Shown piece by piece: positions 18,426-28,629 of a stretch of 64,000 bases of DNA (position 1 is its first letter; each line of letters opens with the position of its first letter). Location: the NCBI GenBank assembly GCA_947494305.1, contig CANLUL010000002.1, positions 1 to 64,000 of the forward strand. The letters run 5' to 3'. The position numbers and the translations under genes were made by a program. This stretch comes from an uncultured Sphingomonadaceae bacterium (GTDB lineage: Bacteria > Pseudomonadota > Alphaproteobacteria > Sphingomonadales > Sphingomonadaceae). The notes under the pieces were generated by a model that was not told the origin of the DNA, did not search any database, and was given only the letters and a program-made list of their open reading frames with translations.

Positions 18426-19352
18426 ATGGCAGATCCATATTCAGAGTTGGGCGTGGCCAAGGGCGCGAACGAAAAAGAGATAAAAAGCGCATATCGCAAG
18501 CTTGCGAAAGAGCTGCATCCTGACAAGAACAAGGACAACCCCGCAGCGAGCGAACGTTTCTCGAACGTGACCAAAGCCTATGACTTGTTGATGGACAAAG
18601 ACAAGCGCGCCCAATTTGACCGCGGCGAGATTGACGCAGAAGGCAATCCAACTGCGCCATTTGGCTTTGGCGGTGGTTCTGGCGGCACATATTCACAAGG
18701 CGCACCCGGCAGCGGTCAATTCGATTTTGGCAATGGTGGCATGGACTTTGGCGATATTTTCGAAGGCCTTTTCGGTGGCGGTGGCGCGGGATCCGGGAAC
18801 CGCGGTGGACAACAGCGCAGAGCCCCTCCACCCAAAGGTGCGAATGTCAATTATCGACTAAAGGTAGAATTTGTAGCTGCTGCAACGCTCGACAAACAGA
18901 GAATCACGTTGGAAGATGGCAAGTCAGTTGATCTCAGCCTTCCAAAAGGGGTTGAAGAAGGCACGCAAATGCGGCTCACTGGCAAGGGACGACAAGGTCC
19001 AGGCGGCAATGGCGATGCCATCATCACTGTGCATATAAAGCCGCATCCATTTTACGAGCGCGATGGCAATAATGTTCGTTTGGAACTGCCCATTACCCTG
19101 AAAGAAGCGGTTGAGGGAGCAAAGGTCAAAGTGCCAACCGTGGATGGACCGGTAATGGTATCTGTGCCTGCGGGCTCGGATAGTGGCAAGACGCTGCGTC
19201 TAAAAGGCAAGGGGTTTACACCCAAAACCGGCAATCGCGGTGATCAGTTGGTGACGTTGATGATCCATGTGCCAGAGGATGACAAAGCTCTGAAAGATTT
19301 CGTAAAAGACTGGTCTGATGGAGAAAACCCGCGTAGTTTCATGGGTGTATGA
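18426..19352 (+). CDS. DnaJ-family co-chaperone without zinc finger (CbpA-like)
   Basis: 308-aa type II J-protein. The J domain occupies residues 4-70 with the HPD motif at 31-33, which stimulates DnaK ATPase. A Gly/Phe-rich linker (about 75-125, many GG and FG) follows, then the two beta-sandwich substrate-binding domains with the usual GTQMRLTGKGRQGPGGNGD and LRLKGKGF motifs. The CxxCxGxG zinc repeats of DnaJ are absent. The next gene starts 18 nt later, so it may be co-transcribed with the YihY-like gene. Confidence 0.95.
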   Translation: MADPYSELGVAKGANEKEIKSAYRKLAKELHPDKNKDNPAASERFSNVTKAYDLLMDKDKRAQFDRGEIDAEGNPTAPFGFGGGSGGTYSQGAPGSGQFDFGNGGMDFGDIFEGLFGGGGAGSGNRGGQQRRAPPPKGANVNYRLKVEFVAAATLDKQRITLEDGKSVDLSLPKGVEEGTQMRLTGKGRQGPGGNGDAIITVHIKPHPFYERDGNNVRLELPITLKEAVEGAKVKVPTVDGPVMVSVPAGSDSGKTLRLKGKGFTPKTGNRGDQLVTLMIHVPEDDKALKDFVKDWSDGENPRSFMGV

Positions 19353-19370
19353 TCCTGAAAAACCTTTTTA

Positions 19371-20330
19371 ATGTCTGAATCATCCCGTCTTTCTCCTGAA
19401 GCCCGGCGGAAGGGGCAAGTCGAAGCAGACAAGGGGCATGCGCCTGCACCAGATAATCTCAAAGAGGAAAATCTCCCGCATCAGATCAAGACTGTGATCG
19501 AACGGGTGGCCTTGGGGGTCTATGACGAGGGCTTTATCTTTTCGGGTAATTTTGCCTATCTGTCCCTGCTGGCTGTTTTTGCCTTTTTCATAGTTGCGGC
19601 TGCCATTGCGGGTAGTTTCGGGCAGACTGCCGCTGGCACAGATATTGTCGAGACTTTTCTCAGCACGGTCCCCCCTTCGGTTGCTGGCGCGTTGCGGCAA
19701 CCCATTGGCGATGCAATGACGGCGCGGACCGGTCCATTGCTCTGGTTCAGTGCGGCGGTTGGCTTGTGGACAGCAACCAGCTTGATGGAAGCAATCCGCG
19801 AAATCTTGCACAGAGCCTATGGCGTAACCGCCCAGCGTGCTTTCTGGGAATATCGACTGACTTCCATTGCGGTCATCATACTATCGATATTCTTTGCGAT
19901 GTTCGCCCTTAGTGCCCAGTTTCTATTCTCAGCAGTGGAAGAATTTTTGGTTAGCTATTTTCCGCAGATGGAAACGCACGCTTTTTGGGTTTGGCTTACC
20001 GGAGTTCTGCCATTTCTAATTCTCTTTGTGACTCTTTACCTATTGTTTCGCCTCCTGACCCCGCGTGAATATCGCTCACGGCATTTTCCCAAATGGCCCG
20101 GCGCTGTCATTATCAGTATCTGGTGGCTCACCATTACCGGAGCATTGCCAATATTCCTGAAATATGCGGCGGGCTTTCAACTGACATATGGCAGTCTGGC
20201 CGGTGTTATGATTACACTGATCTTTTTCTATCTGGTTGGGTTGGGAATGGTAACTGGCGCGCAGCTCAACGCGGCTTTGGCTGAATTTAGACGCAAACCC
20301 GAGACAAGTGCACCTGATATCCAAACATAG
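19371..20330 (+). CDS. YihY/BrkB family inner-membrane protein
   Basis: 319-aa polytopic protein with a polar N-terminus of about 60 residues and six hydrophobic segments. The family hallmark lies in the last third: a basic RSRHFPKWPGAVIISIWW, then YAAGFQLTYGSLAGVMITL and a final TM segment followed by GAQLNAALAEFRR. It was once mislabelled ribonuclease BN. The physiological role is unsettled. It follows the J-protein gene by 18 nt. Confidence 0.93.
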   Translation: MSESSRLSPEARRKGQVEADKGHAPAPDNLKEENLPHQIKTVIERVALGVYDEGFIFSGNFAYLSLLAVFAFFIVAAAIAGSFGQTAAGTDIVETFLSTVPPSVAGALRQPIGDAMTARTGPLLWFSAAVGLWTATSLMEAIREILHRAYGVTAQRAFWEYRLTSIAVIILSIFFAMFALSAQFLFSAVEEFLVSYFPQMETHAFWVWLTGVLPFLILFVTLYLLFRLLTPREYRSRHFPKWPGAVIISIWWLTITGALPIFLKYAAGFQLTYGSLAGVMITLIFFYLVGLGMVTGAQLNAALAEFRRKPETSAPDIQT

Positions 20331-20398
20331 GATTTGCTGGAAAATCAGTTGGGTACAGGGTATTGGTCCACACAAGTAACGCAGAAAAGGAACAAGCT

Positions 20399-21202
20399 AT
20401 GGGCGACTTGATGCAAGGTAAACGCGGCCTGATCATGGGGCTGGCTAACAACAAATCTTTGGCTTGGGGCATTGCCCAAAAACTTGCCGATGAAGGTGCG
20501 GAGCTGGCTATCAGCTATCAGGGAGAAGTGATGGCCAAGCGCGTTGTACCTCTGGCTGAACAGCTGGGGTGCGAGTTCCTGATTGATTGCGATGTGTCTG
20601 ACATGGACAATTTAGACGCTGCTTTTTCTACGATTGAAGAAAAATGGGGTAATCTGGATTTTGTCGTCCACGCAATTGGTTTCACCAACAAAGAAGCGCT
20701 ACGCGGCAAATATTTTGATGTGACGCTTGATGATTTCCTCATGACGATGAACATCAGTGTTTACAGCTTTACCGCCGTTGCCAAACGAGCAGCCCCACTG
20801 ATGCGTGAAGGCGGTTCAATGCTGACACTGTCATATTATGGCGCGGAGAAAGTCATCCCTCATTATAACGTTATGGGCGTTGCAAAGTCGGCGCTGGAAA
20901 CATCGGTCAAATATCTGGCCAATGATGTTGGGCCCGATGGAATTCGGGTCAACGCGATTTCCGCTGGACCGATCAAAACGCTAGCCGCCAGTGGTATTGG
21001 GGATTTCCGCTACATCTTGAAATGGAATGAACTCAACGCGCCGCTGCGGCGCAATGTCACCATTGATGATGTGGGCGGTTCCGCCTTGTATTTTCTGTCG
21101 GACTTGTCGGTCGGCGTGACCGGAGAGACCCATCATGTCGATGCGGGCTATCACACGGTTGGTATGAAACAGGAAGATGCGCCGGATATCGGACTCGAAT
21201 GA
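20399..21202 (+). CDS. fabI: Enoyl-[acyl-carrier-protein] reductase FabI
   Basis: 267-aa short-chain dehydrogenase that performs the NADH-dependent last reduction of each fatty-acid elongation cycle. Features are the N-terminal nucleotide site GLIMGLANNKSLAWGIA, and the FabI active site Y156-x6-K163 in HYNVMGVAK preceded by LSYYGAEKVIPH. The C-terminal GETHHVDAGYH is typical. The ATG at 20399 has AAGGAA at a good distance. FabI is the target of triclosan-type inhibitors. aroC follows 60 nt downstream. Confidence 0.97.
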   Translation: MGDLMQGKRGLIMGLANNKSLAWGIAQKLADEGAELAISYQGEVMAKRVVPLAEQLGCEFLIDCDVSDMDNLDAAFSTIEEKWGNLDFVVHAIGFTNKEALRGKYFDVTLDDFLMTMNISVYSFTAVAKRAAPLMREGGSMLTLSYYGAEKVIPHYNVMGVAKSALETSVKYLANDVGPDGIRVNAISAGPIKTLAASGIGDFRYILKWNELNAPLRRNVTIDDVGGSALYFLSDLSVGVTGETHHVDAGYHTVGMKQEDAPDIGLE

Positions 21203-21262
21203 TCCGAAATTGCACGAATGAATCGGTTTGTCTTTATCCGTGCATGTCACTAAACAAATTTC

Positions 21263-22330
21263 ATGAGCTTCAATACGTTCGGTCGCGTTTTTCGCTTTTC
21301 CACCTGGGGAGAGAGCCACGGTCCCGCCTTGGGAGCGGTTGTTGATGGCTGCCCGCCAGGAATTGCTTTGAGCGAAGATGATATCCAGCCGTTTATGGAA
21401 GCCCGCAAACCGGGTCAGTCGAAATATACAACGCAGCGAAAAGAACCCGATCAGGTGAAAATTCTCTCTGGTGTTTTTGAAGGCAAAACCACGGGCACAC
21501 CGATTTCGCTGCTGATCGAAAATGTGGATCAGCGCAGCAAGGATTACAGCGAGGTTGCCAAAGCTTATCGTCCTGGCCATGCTGATTACGCTTATGACCA
21601 GAAATATGGCTTTCGCGATTACCGTGGTGGTGGCCGATCCAGTGCCCGCGAAACGGCGGCCCGAGTGGCTGCGGGGGCGATTGCCCGTAAAGCGCTAGCA
21701 GGTGTTAAGATCACCGCATGGGTAGCCGAAATTGGCGGTGATGCGATCGATATGGCGAACTTTGACGCAGAAGAAATTGGCAACAACCCCTTTTTCTGTC
21801 CCGATGCCAAAGCGGCGAAGCGTTGGGAAACGCTGGTCGATGGTGCACGCAAGGATGGTAGCAGCCTGGGCGCCATCGTCGCTTGCGAAGCAACCGGTGT
21901 TCCTGCTGGTTGGGGCGCGCCCGTCTATGCCAAGATGGACAGCGAATTAGCGGCAGCAATGATGACGATCAATGCCACCAAAGGCGTCGAAATCGGAGAC
22001 GGGTTTGAGGCCGCGCGGTTGCGCGGCGAAGAAAATGCCGATGCAATGCGGCCAGGTAATGACGGGCCTCGGTTTGGCTCAAACCATGCTGGAGGCACAG
22101 CGGGCGGTATTTCTACAGGCCAACCCATATTCTGCCGCGTCGCTTTCAAACCTACCAGCTCGATCCTGACGCCAGTCGAAACGATTTCACCCGATGGCGA
22201 AGCCACCGAAATTTCGACAAAAGGCCGCCACGACCCTTGTGTCGGTATAAGAGGCGTTCCGGTTGTCGAAGCGATGATGGCGCTGGTGCTTGCTGATCAG
22301 AAATTACTGCACAAAGCCCAATGCGGTTAG
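21263..22330 (+). CDS. aroC: Chorismate synthase
   Basis: 355-aa enzyme of the shikimate pathway that converts EPSP to chorismate using reduced FMN. Signature stretches include [18 protein letters not shown] near residue 17, the [14 protein letters not shown] block near residue 103, [18 protein letters not shown] near 120, and [19 protein letters not shown] near residue 272. Length agrees with the bacterial family. It follows fabI and its last 10 nt overlap the small lipoprotein gene, suggesting a shared transcript. Confidence 0.97.
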   Translation: MSFNTFGRVFRFSTWGESHGPALGAVVDGCPPGIALSEDDIQPFMEARKPGQSKYTTQRKEPDQVKILSGVFEGKTTGTPISLLIENVDQRSKDYSEVAKAYRPGHADYAYDQKYGFRDYRGGGRSSARETAARVAAGAIARKALAGVKITAWVAEIGGDAIDMANFDAEEIGNNPFFCPDAKAAKRWETLVDGARKDGSSLGAIVACEATGVPAGWGAPVYAKMDSELAAAMMTINATKGVEIGDGFEAARLRGEENADAMRPGNDGPRFGSNHAGGTAGGISTGQPIFCRVAFKPTSSILTPVETISPDGEATEISTKGRHDPCVGIRGVPVVEAMMALVLADQKLLHKAQCG

Positions 22331-22920
22331 ACCATTTCGCAGCATTGATGGCAACCAGCCTGCTTGTTGTATCATGTACGACACCACAAACCGCTGTTCC
22401 CGCTGAGGCAGCTATGGGTTCGCTGGTGATTAGTCCAGATCGTATTGGGCCATGGGCGGTCGGTGTTTCTTATGAAAAAATGGCAGCCACCGCTCCTTTG
22501 GAGCTGCAATATTCCTCCGAGACAACGGGTAGCGCCGACGAAATGCCAACTGGGCGCGGTTGTGAGTTTTTCATGTTGGGTGAAAATTGGCCAGGCCTGG
22601 GTTTCATGTTTGAAGATGGTGTGTTGACCCGGATTGATCTGTTTGACCCAAACAGTCGTTCAGAGCCACCCGAACCCATGAAAGCGGTCACCGAAAACGG
22701 CATCAAAATCGGAGATACCATAGCAAAGGCCAAAGCAGCCTATGGTTCCGCCTTACAGATTTCTCCTCATCCCTACCTTGAAGATGCAGGATCCTATTTG
22801 ACCGTAAGACCAAACAGTGGCAGCCCCCACGGGATAGTTTTTGAAGCTGAGGGTCAGGTCATCACAAGTTTGCGTGTTGGTGACCAAAACAGTGTCCAAT
22901 ATATTGAAGGTTGCCTCTAA
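22321..22920 (+). CDS. Hypothetical lipoprotein
   Basis: 199-aa protein with a lipoprotein signal (ATSLLVVSC, Cys19). The mature part is soluble and acidic. It contains the stretches [14 protein letters not shown] and [18 protein letters not shown], a layout that resembles small proteins with repeated beta-alpha units, but I recognise no family. Three further cysteine or GC sites are scattered (GRGCEFF, EGCL). It overlaps aroC by 10 nt and is followed within 3 nt by the SLC13 transporter gene, so it probably belongs to one operon with them. Confidence 0.82.
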   Translation: MRLDHFAALMATSLLVVSCTTPQTAVPAEAAMGSLVISPDRIGPWAVGVSYEKMAATAPLELQYSSETTGSADEMPTGRGCEFFMLGENWPGLGFMFEDGVLTRIDLFDPNSRSEPPEPMKAVTENGIKIGDTIAKAKAAYGSALQISPHPYLEDAGSYLTVRPNSGSPHGIVFEAEGQVITSLRVGDQNSVQYIEGCL

Positions 22921-22923
22921 GCC

Positions 22924-24723
22924 ATGTTCGAACTCGTCCATCATGTGATTGATGAATATATTCAACAGCATAAGGCGATTATCGGACTAGTCATATTGGG
23001 CTTCCTGTTCGCCGGTTTCATCATGGAACGCTTTCCGGCAGCCGTGGTGGCAGTGCTGGGTGCCTGTATGTTCCTGTTTCTCGGCATTATCGATTCCGAT
23101 GGACTTTTCTCGGTCTTCTCCAACACCGCGCCGATAACCATTGCCGCTATGTTCATATTATCGGGCGCACTATTGCGCACCGGAACAATTGACGCGATTG
23201 CTGGATTCATTATCGAACGGGCCAAGAAGCGACCAAAACTGGCGGTCGTCGAAATGTTCTTAGGAGCCTTTGTCGCATCCGCCTTCATGAACAATACGCC
23301 AGTCGTTCTGGTACTTATTCCGATCATCATTCGACTGTCGCACGCCACCGGTTTCTCGTCTAAAAAGCTTCTGATACCGCTTAGTTTTGTCTGCATATTG
23401 GGCGGAACAACTACATTGATTGGTACTTCTACCAATCTGATTGTAGATTCTGTTGCCCAAGAGTCCGGATTACCCGGCTTTGGCATATTCGAAATTTCTC
23501 CCTACGGCTTAGTTGCTGCGGTTGCTGGCACGATAATGATGCTGTTGTTCAGCAGTTGGTTGTTACCCGATGGGCAAGTTTCTGGAGAATTTGAAAGCAG
23601 TGATGAAAGCGATTTCCTCACCGAATTGACCGTACGAAAAAGCTCCGATGCTGTCGGTAAACAGGTCAAAGACATTCCGTTCCTTCGCCGATCCAATATC
23701 AATGTCACCGCGATAAAGCGTCTGAGCAGTTATTTCCGCCATGATTTGGAATATCATGAACTGCGCCCCGGTGATCGCATAGTTGTCCGGCTTGATCTGG
23801 CCGAGCTAATATCGCTGCGCGAATCAACCGATTTTAAAGTTGGCATTGTTAACTCAGGTGATGTGGGCCCGATTGGCGAAGAACTGGTGGAAGCCACGGT
23901 CGCGCCCAGCCACCCTGCGATTGGTAGTCGGTTGTTCGACATTCCCTTTTTGAGCCAGCTAAACGTCCGTGTTTTGGGGATGACCAGGTTTCGGAATTTG
24001 CCGCGATCCGATCTCACCAATGCACGCATTCACGCTGCCGATCGTCTGCTTGTGACCGGCTCGAGCGAAGATATCAAACGCATGTATCAGAACCCGAATT
24101 TGTTCGGAATTGGTCAAACCAAAACCCGCGCTTTTCGCCGCGATCGCGCGCCAATTGCTATCGGTGCTTTGGTTGCAGTGGTAGTATTGGCGGCGTTGAA
24201 CATAATCCCACTCGCGGTTGCCGCCATCCTTGCTGTCGGCGCCATACTGCTTGCCCGCTGCATTGATGCGGAAGAAGCATGGGGCTCAATCGACGGCAAT
24301 GTGCTGGTTCTCATTTTCGGGATGCTGGCGGTCGGGCTTGGCCTGCAACAGGCTGGCAGTGTGGACCTCATCGTTCATGAAATAACCCCATATTTGCGCG
24401 ATATTCCGCCATGGGCGCTGGTCTTCGTTATTTATGTGCTATCCGTTATCATGACAGAGATTGTAACCAACAACGCTGTGGCGATCATTATTACACCCAT
24501 TGCGATTGCACTCGGTCAGGATCTGGGCGTCGACCCGAGAGCATTGGTCATTGCCGTGATGTTCGCCGCCTCTGCCAGCTTCGCCACTCCCATTGGGTAC
24601 CAAACCAATACATTGGTCTATGCGGCCGGCAATTATCGCTTCACGGACTTCTTTAAGGCTGGTCTTCCGCTAACCTTCGGTGTTGGACTAGCAACCTGCA
24701 TGGCGATCACCTTTTGGATGTAA
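22924..24723 (+). CDS. SLC13-family permease with two RCK_C domains
   Basis: 599-aa inner-membrane transporter of the divalent-anion:sodium or ArsB-like superfamily. Two hydrophobic halves (about residues 15-215 and 405-599) flank a cytoplasmic insert with two TrkA-C (RCK_C) domains, near 230-290 and 310-380. The motif MNNTPVVLVLIPII near 117 and TEIVTNNAVAIIITPIA near 510 are the paired helical-hairpin signatures. Relatives carry sulfate, dicarboxylates or other anions; the substrate here is unknown. It starts 3 nt after the lipoprotein gene. Confidence 0.9.
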   Translation: MFELVHHVIDEYIQQHKAIIGLVILGFLFAGFIMERFPAAVVAVLGACMFLFLGIIDSDGLFSVFSNTAPITIAAMFILSGALLRTGTIDAIAGFIIERAKKRPKLAVVEMFLGAFVASAFMNNTPVVLVLIPIIIRLSHATGFSSKKLLIPLSFVCILGGTTTLIGTSTNLIVDSVAQESGLPGFGIFEISPYGLVAAVAGTIMMLLFSSWLLPDGQVSGEFESSDESDFLTELTVRKSSDAVGKQVKDIPFLRRSNINVTAIKRLSSYFRHDLEYHELRPGDRIVVRLDLAELISLRESTDFKVGIVNSGDVGPIGEELVEATVAPSHPAIGSRLFDIPFLSQLNVRVLGMTRFRNLPRSDLTNARIHAADRLLVTGSSEDIKRMYQNPNLFGIGQTKTRAFRRDRAPIAIGALVAVVVLAALNIIPLAVAAILAVGAILLARCIDAEEAWGSIDGNVLVLIFGMLAVGLGLQQAGSVDLIVHEITPYLRDIPPWALVFVIYVLSVIMTEIVTNNAVAIIITPIAIALGQDLGVDPRALVIAVMFAASASFATPIGYQTNTLVYAAGNYRFTDFFKAGLPLTFGVGLATCMAITFWM

Positions 24724-24813
24724 TCCTGATTTAGCATCGAACCAGGCCGTTATCAGGCTTGCCCCTCTTGCAGCAGCGCTATAGGCTCATAAAAAATATT
24801 TCGGGGAAGAGTG

Positions 24814-26052
24814 ATGCTTAGTTTCTGGTTCAATATACCACTATGGCAGCGTGTTATTGGTGCGCTCATTTTGGGCGTAGTGGCCGGTTTCGCGATGGGA
24901 CCAGACGCAGAATCGATCAAATGGATCGGTGATTTCTTCATCAAGGCGATCAAGATGTTGGTCGTTCCGTTGATCTTCTTCTCCCTCGTATCAGGCGTTG
25001 TGGCCATTGGCGACCTTAGTAAATTGGGCAAAGTGGGCGGGCGTGCATTGATCTTGTTCATTGTCACCGGACAGATTGCTGCCTGGCTGGGGCTCTTCCT
25101 GGGGACCATTGTCAAACCAGGGGCAGGGTTACAGACGGACCTGATTGAAAAGGGCGAAACGCCCGTACCCAATGAGACTTCGGCCGTGGATATGATCCTG
25201 TCGATTGTTCCCGATAGCCCGGTTCAGGTCATGGCAGATGCCCGCGTACTTCCGCTCATCGTTTTTGCCATGCTTATCGGAATTGGTATTTTAATGGCTA
25301 AGGAAGAAGGCAAGCCGCTGGTTAAAATCTTCGATGCCGGCGCGGTCGTCATGCAAAAAGTTACAATGATCGTGATGGAGTTAACGCCTTTTGGGGTGTT
25401 CGCCCTGATGGCTTGGGTCGCTGGAACATTGGGCCTCGATGCCTTGCAAGCGCTGGGCAAATTGGTGTTTCTCAACTATCTGGGTTGCCTGTTGATCATT
25501 GGCGTCATGTATAGCGCGATGCTGAAATTTATCGGCAAAGTGCCGGTGATAGATTTCTTCCGAGGTATAGTCGACGCGATTGCGGTCAGCTATTCCACTG
25601 CGTCTTCCAACGCTACGCTACCTGTCACCTTGCGTTGTACACAGCGTAATCTAGGCGTTTCAAAAAGTGTCTCAAGCTTTGTGGTATCACTTGGTGCAAC
25701 AATCAATATGAACGGCACTGCCATGTATCTGGGTCTCGCGACGTTATTCGGCGCGCAGATATTCGGCGTGGACCTAACCTGGGGTCAATATTTCCTGATC
25801 TCCATATTATCCACATTGGGCGCAATTGGTGCAGCCGGTATTCCCGGAGCGGGCCTGATCATGATGGCGTTGGTATTTGGCGCTGTTGGTGTTCCGCTAG
25901 AGACCATCGCTTTTGTCGCCGGCGTTGACCGGATCATGGATATGATGCGCACGACAACCAATGTATCCGGTGATGCAGCGGTTGCTGTCACCGTAGCCAG
26001 CATGACCGGTGAATTGGATAAAGAAGAGCTGATCAGTGCGGATGACGTTTAA
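24814..26052 (+). CDS. Dicarboxylate/amino acid:cation symporter (DAACS family)
   Basis: 412-aa sodium- or proton-coupled carrier related to GltP and DctA. The serine-rich re-entrant loop SYSTASSNATLPVT near residue 262, the cation-site motif INMNGTAMYLGLATLF near 295, and the C-terminal GVDRIMDMMRTTTNVSGD are the family hallmarks. The ATG at 24814 lies 6 nt after GGGGA; the adjacent GTG at 24811 is too close. Likely substrates are C4-dicarboxylates, glutamate or aspartate; which one cannot be settled. Confidence 0.94.
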   Translation: MLSFWFNIPLWQRVIGALILGVVAGFAMGPDAESIKWIGDFFIKAIKMLVVPLIFFSLVSGVVAIGDLSKLGKVGGRALILFIVTGQIAAWLGLFLGTIVKPGAGLQTDLIEKGETPVPNETSAVDMILSIVPDSPVQVMADARVLPLIVFAMLIGIGILMAKEEGKPLVKIFDAGAVVMQKVTMIVMELTPFGVFALMAWVAGTLGLDALQALGKLVFLNYLGCLLIIGVMYSAMLKFIGKVPVIDFFRGIVDAIAVSYSTASSNATLPVTLRCTQRNLGVSKSVSSFVVSLGATINMNGTAMYLGLATLFGAQIFGVDLTWGQYFLISILSTLGAIGAAGIPGAGLIMMALVFGAVGVPLETIAFVAGVDRIMDMMRTTTNVSGDAAVAVTVASMTGELDKEELISADDV

Positions 26053-26118
26053 AGACAGTTCTAATGGAACTGATGTTCTAAGGAAATCAATCAAGGCAAA
26101 ATGCAAGCAACTTGAAGC

Positions 26119-27465
26119 TTAACTATTATGTCTGATGGCACCGCGTTCAAGTTCTTCGCGTAGCGCCAAGCCATATAGGCCCGGCGTGATAGCTACGCGG
26201 TTTAACATTGGAGAGGCGCGGCGCTCTCTTTCATCCTTTGATGGCAATTGATATCGGCCGGACAAAAAGGCTCCAGCAAATTGTGCCTGTGCTTCCGCTA
26301 TGGGCCAGAAGGCACCAAAAGGTCTGCTAACGCCTATAAAGAATAGGTCATCTCTATCGGATGGCACGATCCCGCAAAAGAGGTCCAGGTCATCATCGCT
26401 GGTATCGGCAACATCCTGGTCCAAGAACGGATAAGATAAATGATAGCCCGTTGCGCACAATATTATGTCCGCTTCTGCACGCTCGCCTCCTTCATAAATG
26501 ATACCATCGCTATCCAAGCGTATAATTTGAGGTTTCGCGACCATTGCTCCCTTTTCCAAACACTCCAACAGGTTTTGAGATATCGTTGGTCTTTTGAGAA
26601 AGGGATGATCCGGTGCCGATGGCAAACCTTGTGCTTCCAATTGCTTCATGCGGCCAGCATATCGCCCTTTGAAAGCAGCGATTGCCTTGGTCATCAATGC
26701 TGCATCCCTGTGCTCTTCCGGCAGTTGAACCAGTTCATCTGGTACCGGGTCTGTAGGGTGGGTCAATGGTGTCGAATTTGCGATCGGGACACCATCTACA
26801 GTCTTTGGAACGATCCAGCTTCCGCTACGCGCGGAGAGCTCGACCGAGGCCGCCTGCGCACCCGATAATTCGCAGGCAAGCTCGCATCCCGTATTGCCTA
26901 TACCGACCACTATGACGCGTTTGCCATTGGTTTGAAGGGGTGTTTGAGGGTCCCGATAGTCTTGTGAATGGAGAATTTCTCCGTCAAAACTACCCGGCCA
27001 CTCTGGCATTTTTGGATCCCAATAGCTGCCACTTGCCACGACTAGTGCGTCATAATCCTTCTCATACGTAACACCATCGGGAGATTTTAATGTAAGGGTC
27101 CATCCACCCTTGGCCTGCGGCACAGCGCGCATCACTTCGGTCGAAAGCCGGATATTCTCTCGAAATGCAAACTTATCGACATAGCTTTCCAGCCATTCTC
27201 GCACGCGTCCGAAGGAAGGAAATTCCGGCCATTCCGCCGGCATCTCAAAATCGCTAAAGCGGCTCATGCGTTTTGTCGTATTGGTATGCAAAGAACGATA
27301 GGCCGAAGAACAACCGGTGGGGTTGTCGATAACCCAATGACCACCGATATGCGGTGACTTTTCATAGCAATCGACTTGCAGTCCCTCATGAATCAGGCTT
27401 TTTGTAGCCGTGAGCCCAGATGGTCCGGCTCCAACAACGCACACTCGCTTCACATTTGCATCCAT
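26119..27465 (-). CDS. Flavin-containing monooxygenase (FMO family)
   Basis: 448-aa class B flavoprotein monooxygenase using FAD, NADPH and O2 to oxygenate soft nucleophiles or ketones. The FAD motif GAGPSG is at residues 12-17, the NADPH motif GIGNTG at 188-193, and the exact FMO fingerprint F-x-G-x3-H-x3-Y-R runs from F160 to R171. Length fits microbial FMOs such as trimethylamine monooxygenase and related Baeyer-Villiger-capable enzymes; the substrate is not predictable. Located beside the hydrolase/PQQ-dehydrogenase cluster. Confidence 0.93.
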   Translation of the reverse strand: MDANVKRVCVVGAGPSGLTATKSLIHEGLQVDCYEKSPHIGGHWVIDNPTGCSSAYRSLHTNTTKRMSRFSDFEMPAEWPEFPSFGRVREWLESYVDKFAFRENIRLSTEVMRAVPQAKGGWTLTLKSPDGVTYEKDYDALVVASGSYWDPKMPEWPGSFDGEILHSQDYRDPQTPLQTNGKRVIVVGIGNTGCELACELSGAQAASVELSARSGSWIVPKTVDGVPIANSTPLTHPTDPVPDELVQLPEEHRDAALMTKAIAAFKGRYAGRMKQLEAQGLPSAPDHPFLKRPTISQNLLECLEKGAMVAKPQIIRLDSDGIIYEGGERAEADIILCATGYHLSYPFLDQDVADTSDDDLDLFCGIVPSDRDDLFFIGVSRPFGAFWPIAEAQAQFAGAFLSGRYQLPSKDERERRASPMLNRVAITPGLYGLALREELERGAIRHNS

Positions 27466-27534
27466 TTTCTGGTTATAGAATGACGCGATAAAGGTGTCAT
27501 CCTTAGACTAATTTTGCTGTCTTGCTGCGGTGAT

Positions 27535-28578
27535 TCACTTACTCTTTTTATTGAGGAAGTCTAAGATCGCCTGATTGGCTTTTTCCGGCTGTTCCATGGA
27601 AGTCCAGTGATCGACTTCAGGCAGATTTACAAATTTCAGCTTGGATGATGCGTTGGCCAATAGACTGACCAGTTCTGGAACCGCCACACGGTCTTTCTCG
27701 CCCCATATGACCAATGCCGGCACATCAATCGTAGCATCGGGCGACGGCCACATATCGTCTTCAGTGATTTGATCCCATGCTGGAATATTGGCACGATACC
27801 AATTCATCATCGCATAAGCAGTTTTCGGGTCGGCCATGGCGGCGCCAAACAACGCCACCTCTTCCTCGCTCAAGTCTCCACGGCTGGCAAGTTTGCTATA
27901 GCCCAGTTGCGCCAATCGTTTTCCGCCATCGGTGGCTTGGATTTGCTTGATCGTTGTGTCCTTGATACGGATCATATATGTCGAGCGCTGCTGTTGCTCT
28001 GGGCTTTCCGACAGAAATTTCAGAAACATATTGAGCGGCGGAGCGTTCATCCCGATCACCTTGTGCAGACGCTGAGGATATGCCTGCGCATAGGAAAGCG
28101 CCAAAACCGAACCCCAGTCGTGGCCGATTAATATGTACTTTTCATCGCCGCCCAAATGGCGCGACAGATCATCTAGCTGCTTGGACAAAGCAGCCAGTTT
28201 ATAGGGTCCTACATTCTGTGGTTTCGCGGATAGGCCCGATCCCAAACCATCGACGGCTACAACCCGATACTGCTCTTTGAGTGCCTCCATCTGATCAAAC
28301 CAGCTATACCAGAACGACGGAAATCCATGATAGAGTATGATCAAAGGGCCCTGCCCCGCTTCAACATAATGCAGACGATTATCACCGCTGCCAAAATATC
28401 CCTCTTGATAGCCTATCGCGCCGGCCTTGTTGGCATTGGCGAATAGAACTGCGGGATCGCTTTGCTCAATTGGTTCAGTGGCGGAACCAGATGTTTGCAC
28501 ATCGCTTTCCTGGTTCGGTGAGACGCATCCAACAAAGGCCAGCAAAGCGACACCAATGGCAAAATTTTTGTTAGTCAT
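27535..28578 (-). CDS. Exported alpha/beta hydrolase, epoxide hydrolase/dehalogenase-like
   Basis: 347-aa protein with an N-terminal lipoprotein-like signal (ALLAFVGC, Cys18). The fold shows the HGFP oxyanion motif at 84-87 and a nucleophile elbow GHDWGS with aspartate D154. An Asp rather than Ser nucleophile is typical of epoxide hydrolases and haloalkane dehalogenases. The catalytic His sits in EVDHWTSME near the C-terminus. An envelope location is unusual for this subfamily. It is divergent from the PQQ-dehydrogenase gene across 81 nt, with an inverted repeat between them. Confidence 0.88.
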   Translation of the reverse strand: MTNKNFAIGVALLAFVGCVSPNQESDVQTSGSATEPIEQSDPAVLFANANKAGAIGYQEGYFGSGDNRLHYVEAGQGPLIILYHGFPSFWYSWFDQMEALKEQYRVVAVDGLGSGLSAKPQNVGPYKLAALSKQLDDLSRHLGGDEKYILIGHDWGSVLALSYAQAYPQRLHKVIGMNAPPLNMFLKFLSESPEQQQRSTYMIRIKDTTIKQIQATDGGKRLAQLGYSKLASRGDLSEEEVALFGAAMADPKTAYAMMNWYRANIPAWDQITEDDMWPSPDATIDVPALVIWGEKDRVAVPELVSLLANASSKLKFVNLPEVDHWTSMEQPEKANQAILDFLNKKSK

Positions 28579-28629
28579 TCGCGTCTCCAGGTTCGCTAAA
28601 ACAGCAATTGCTTTTTCCAGTTACAGTCT

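Noticed and set aside
20981-21580. 199-codon minus-strand frame across the fabI-aroC junction
   Set aside because: It overlaps the ends of two certain genes and reads as a shadow with no recognisable domain.
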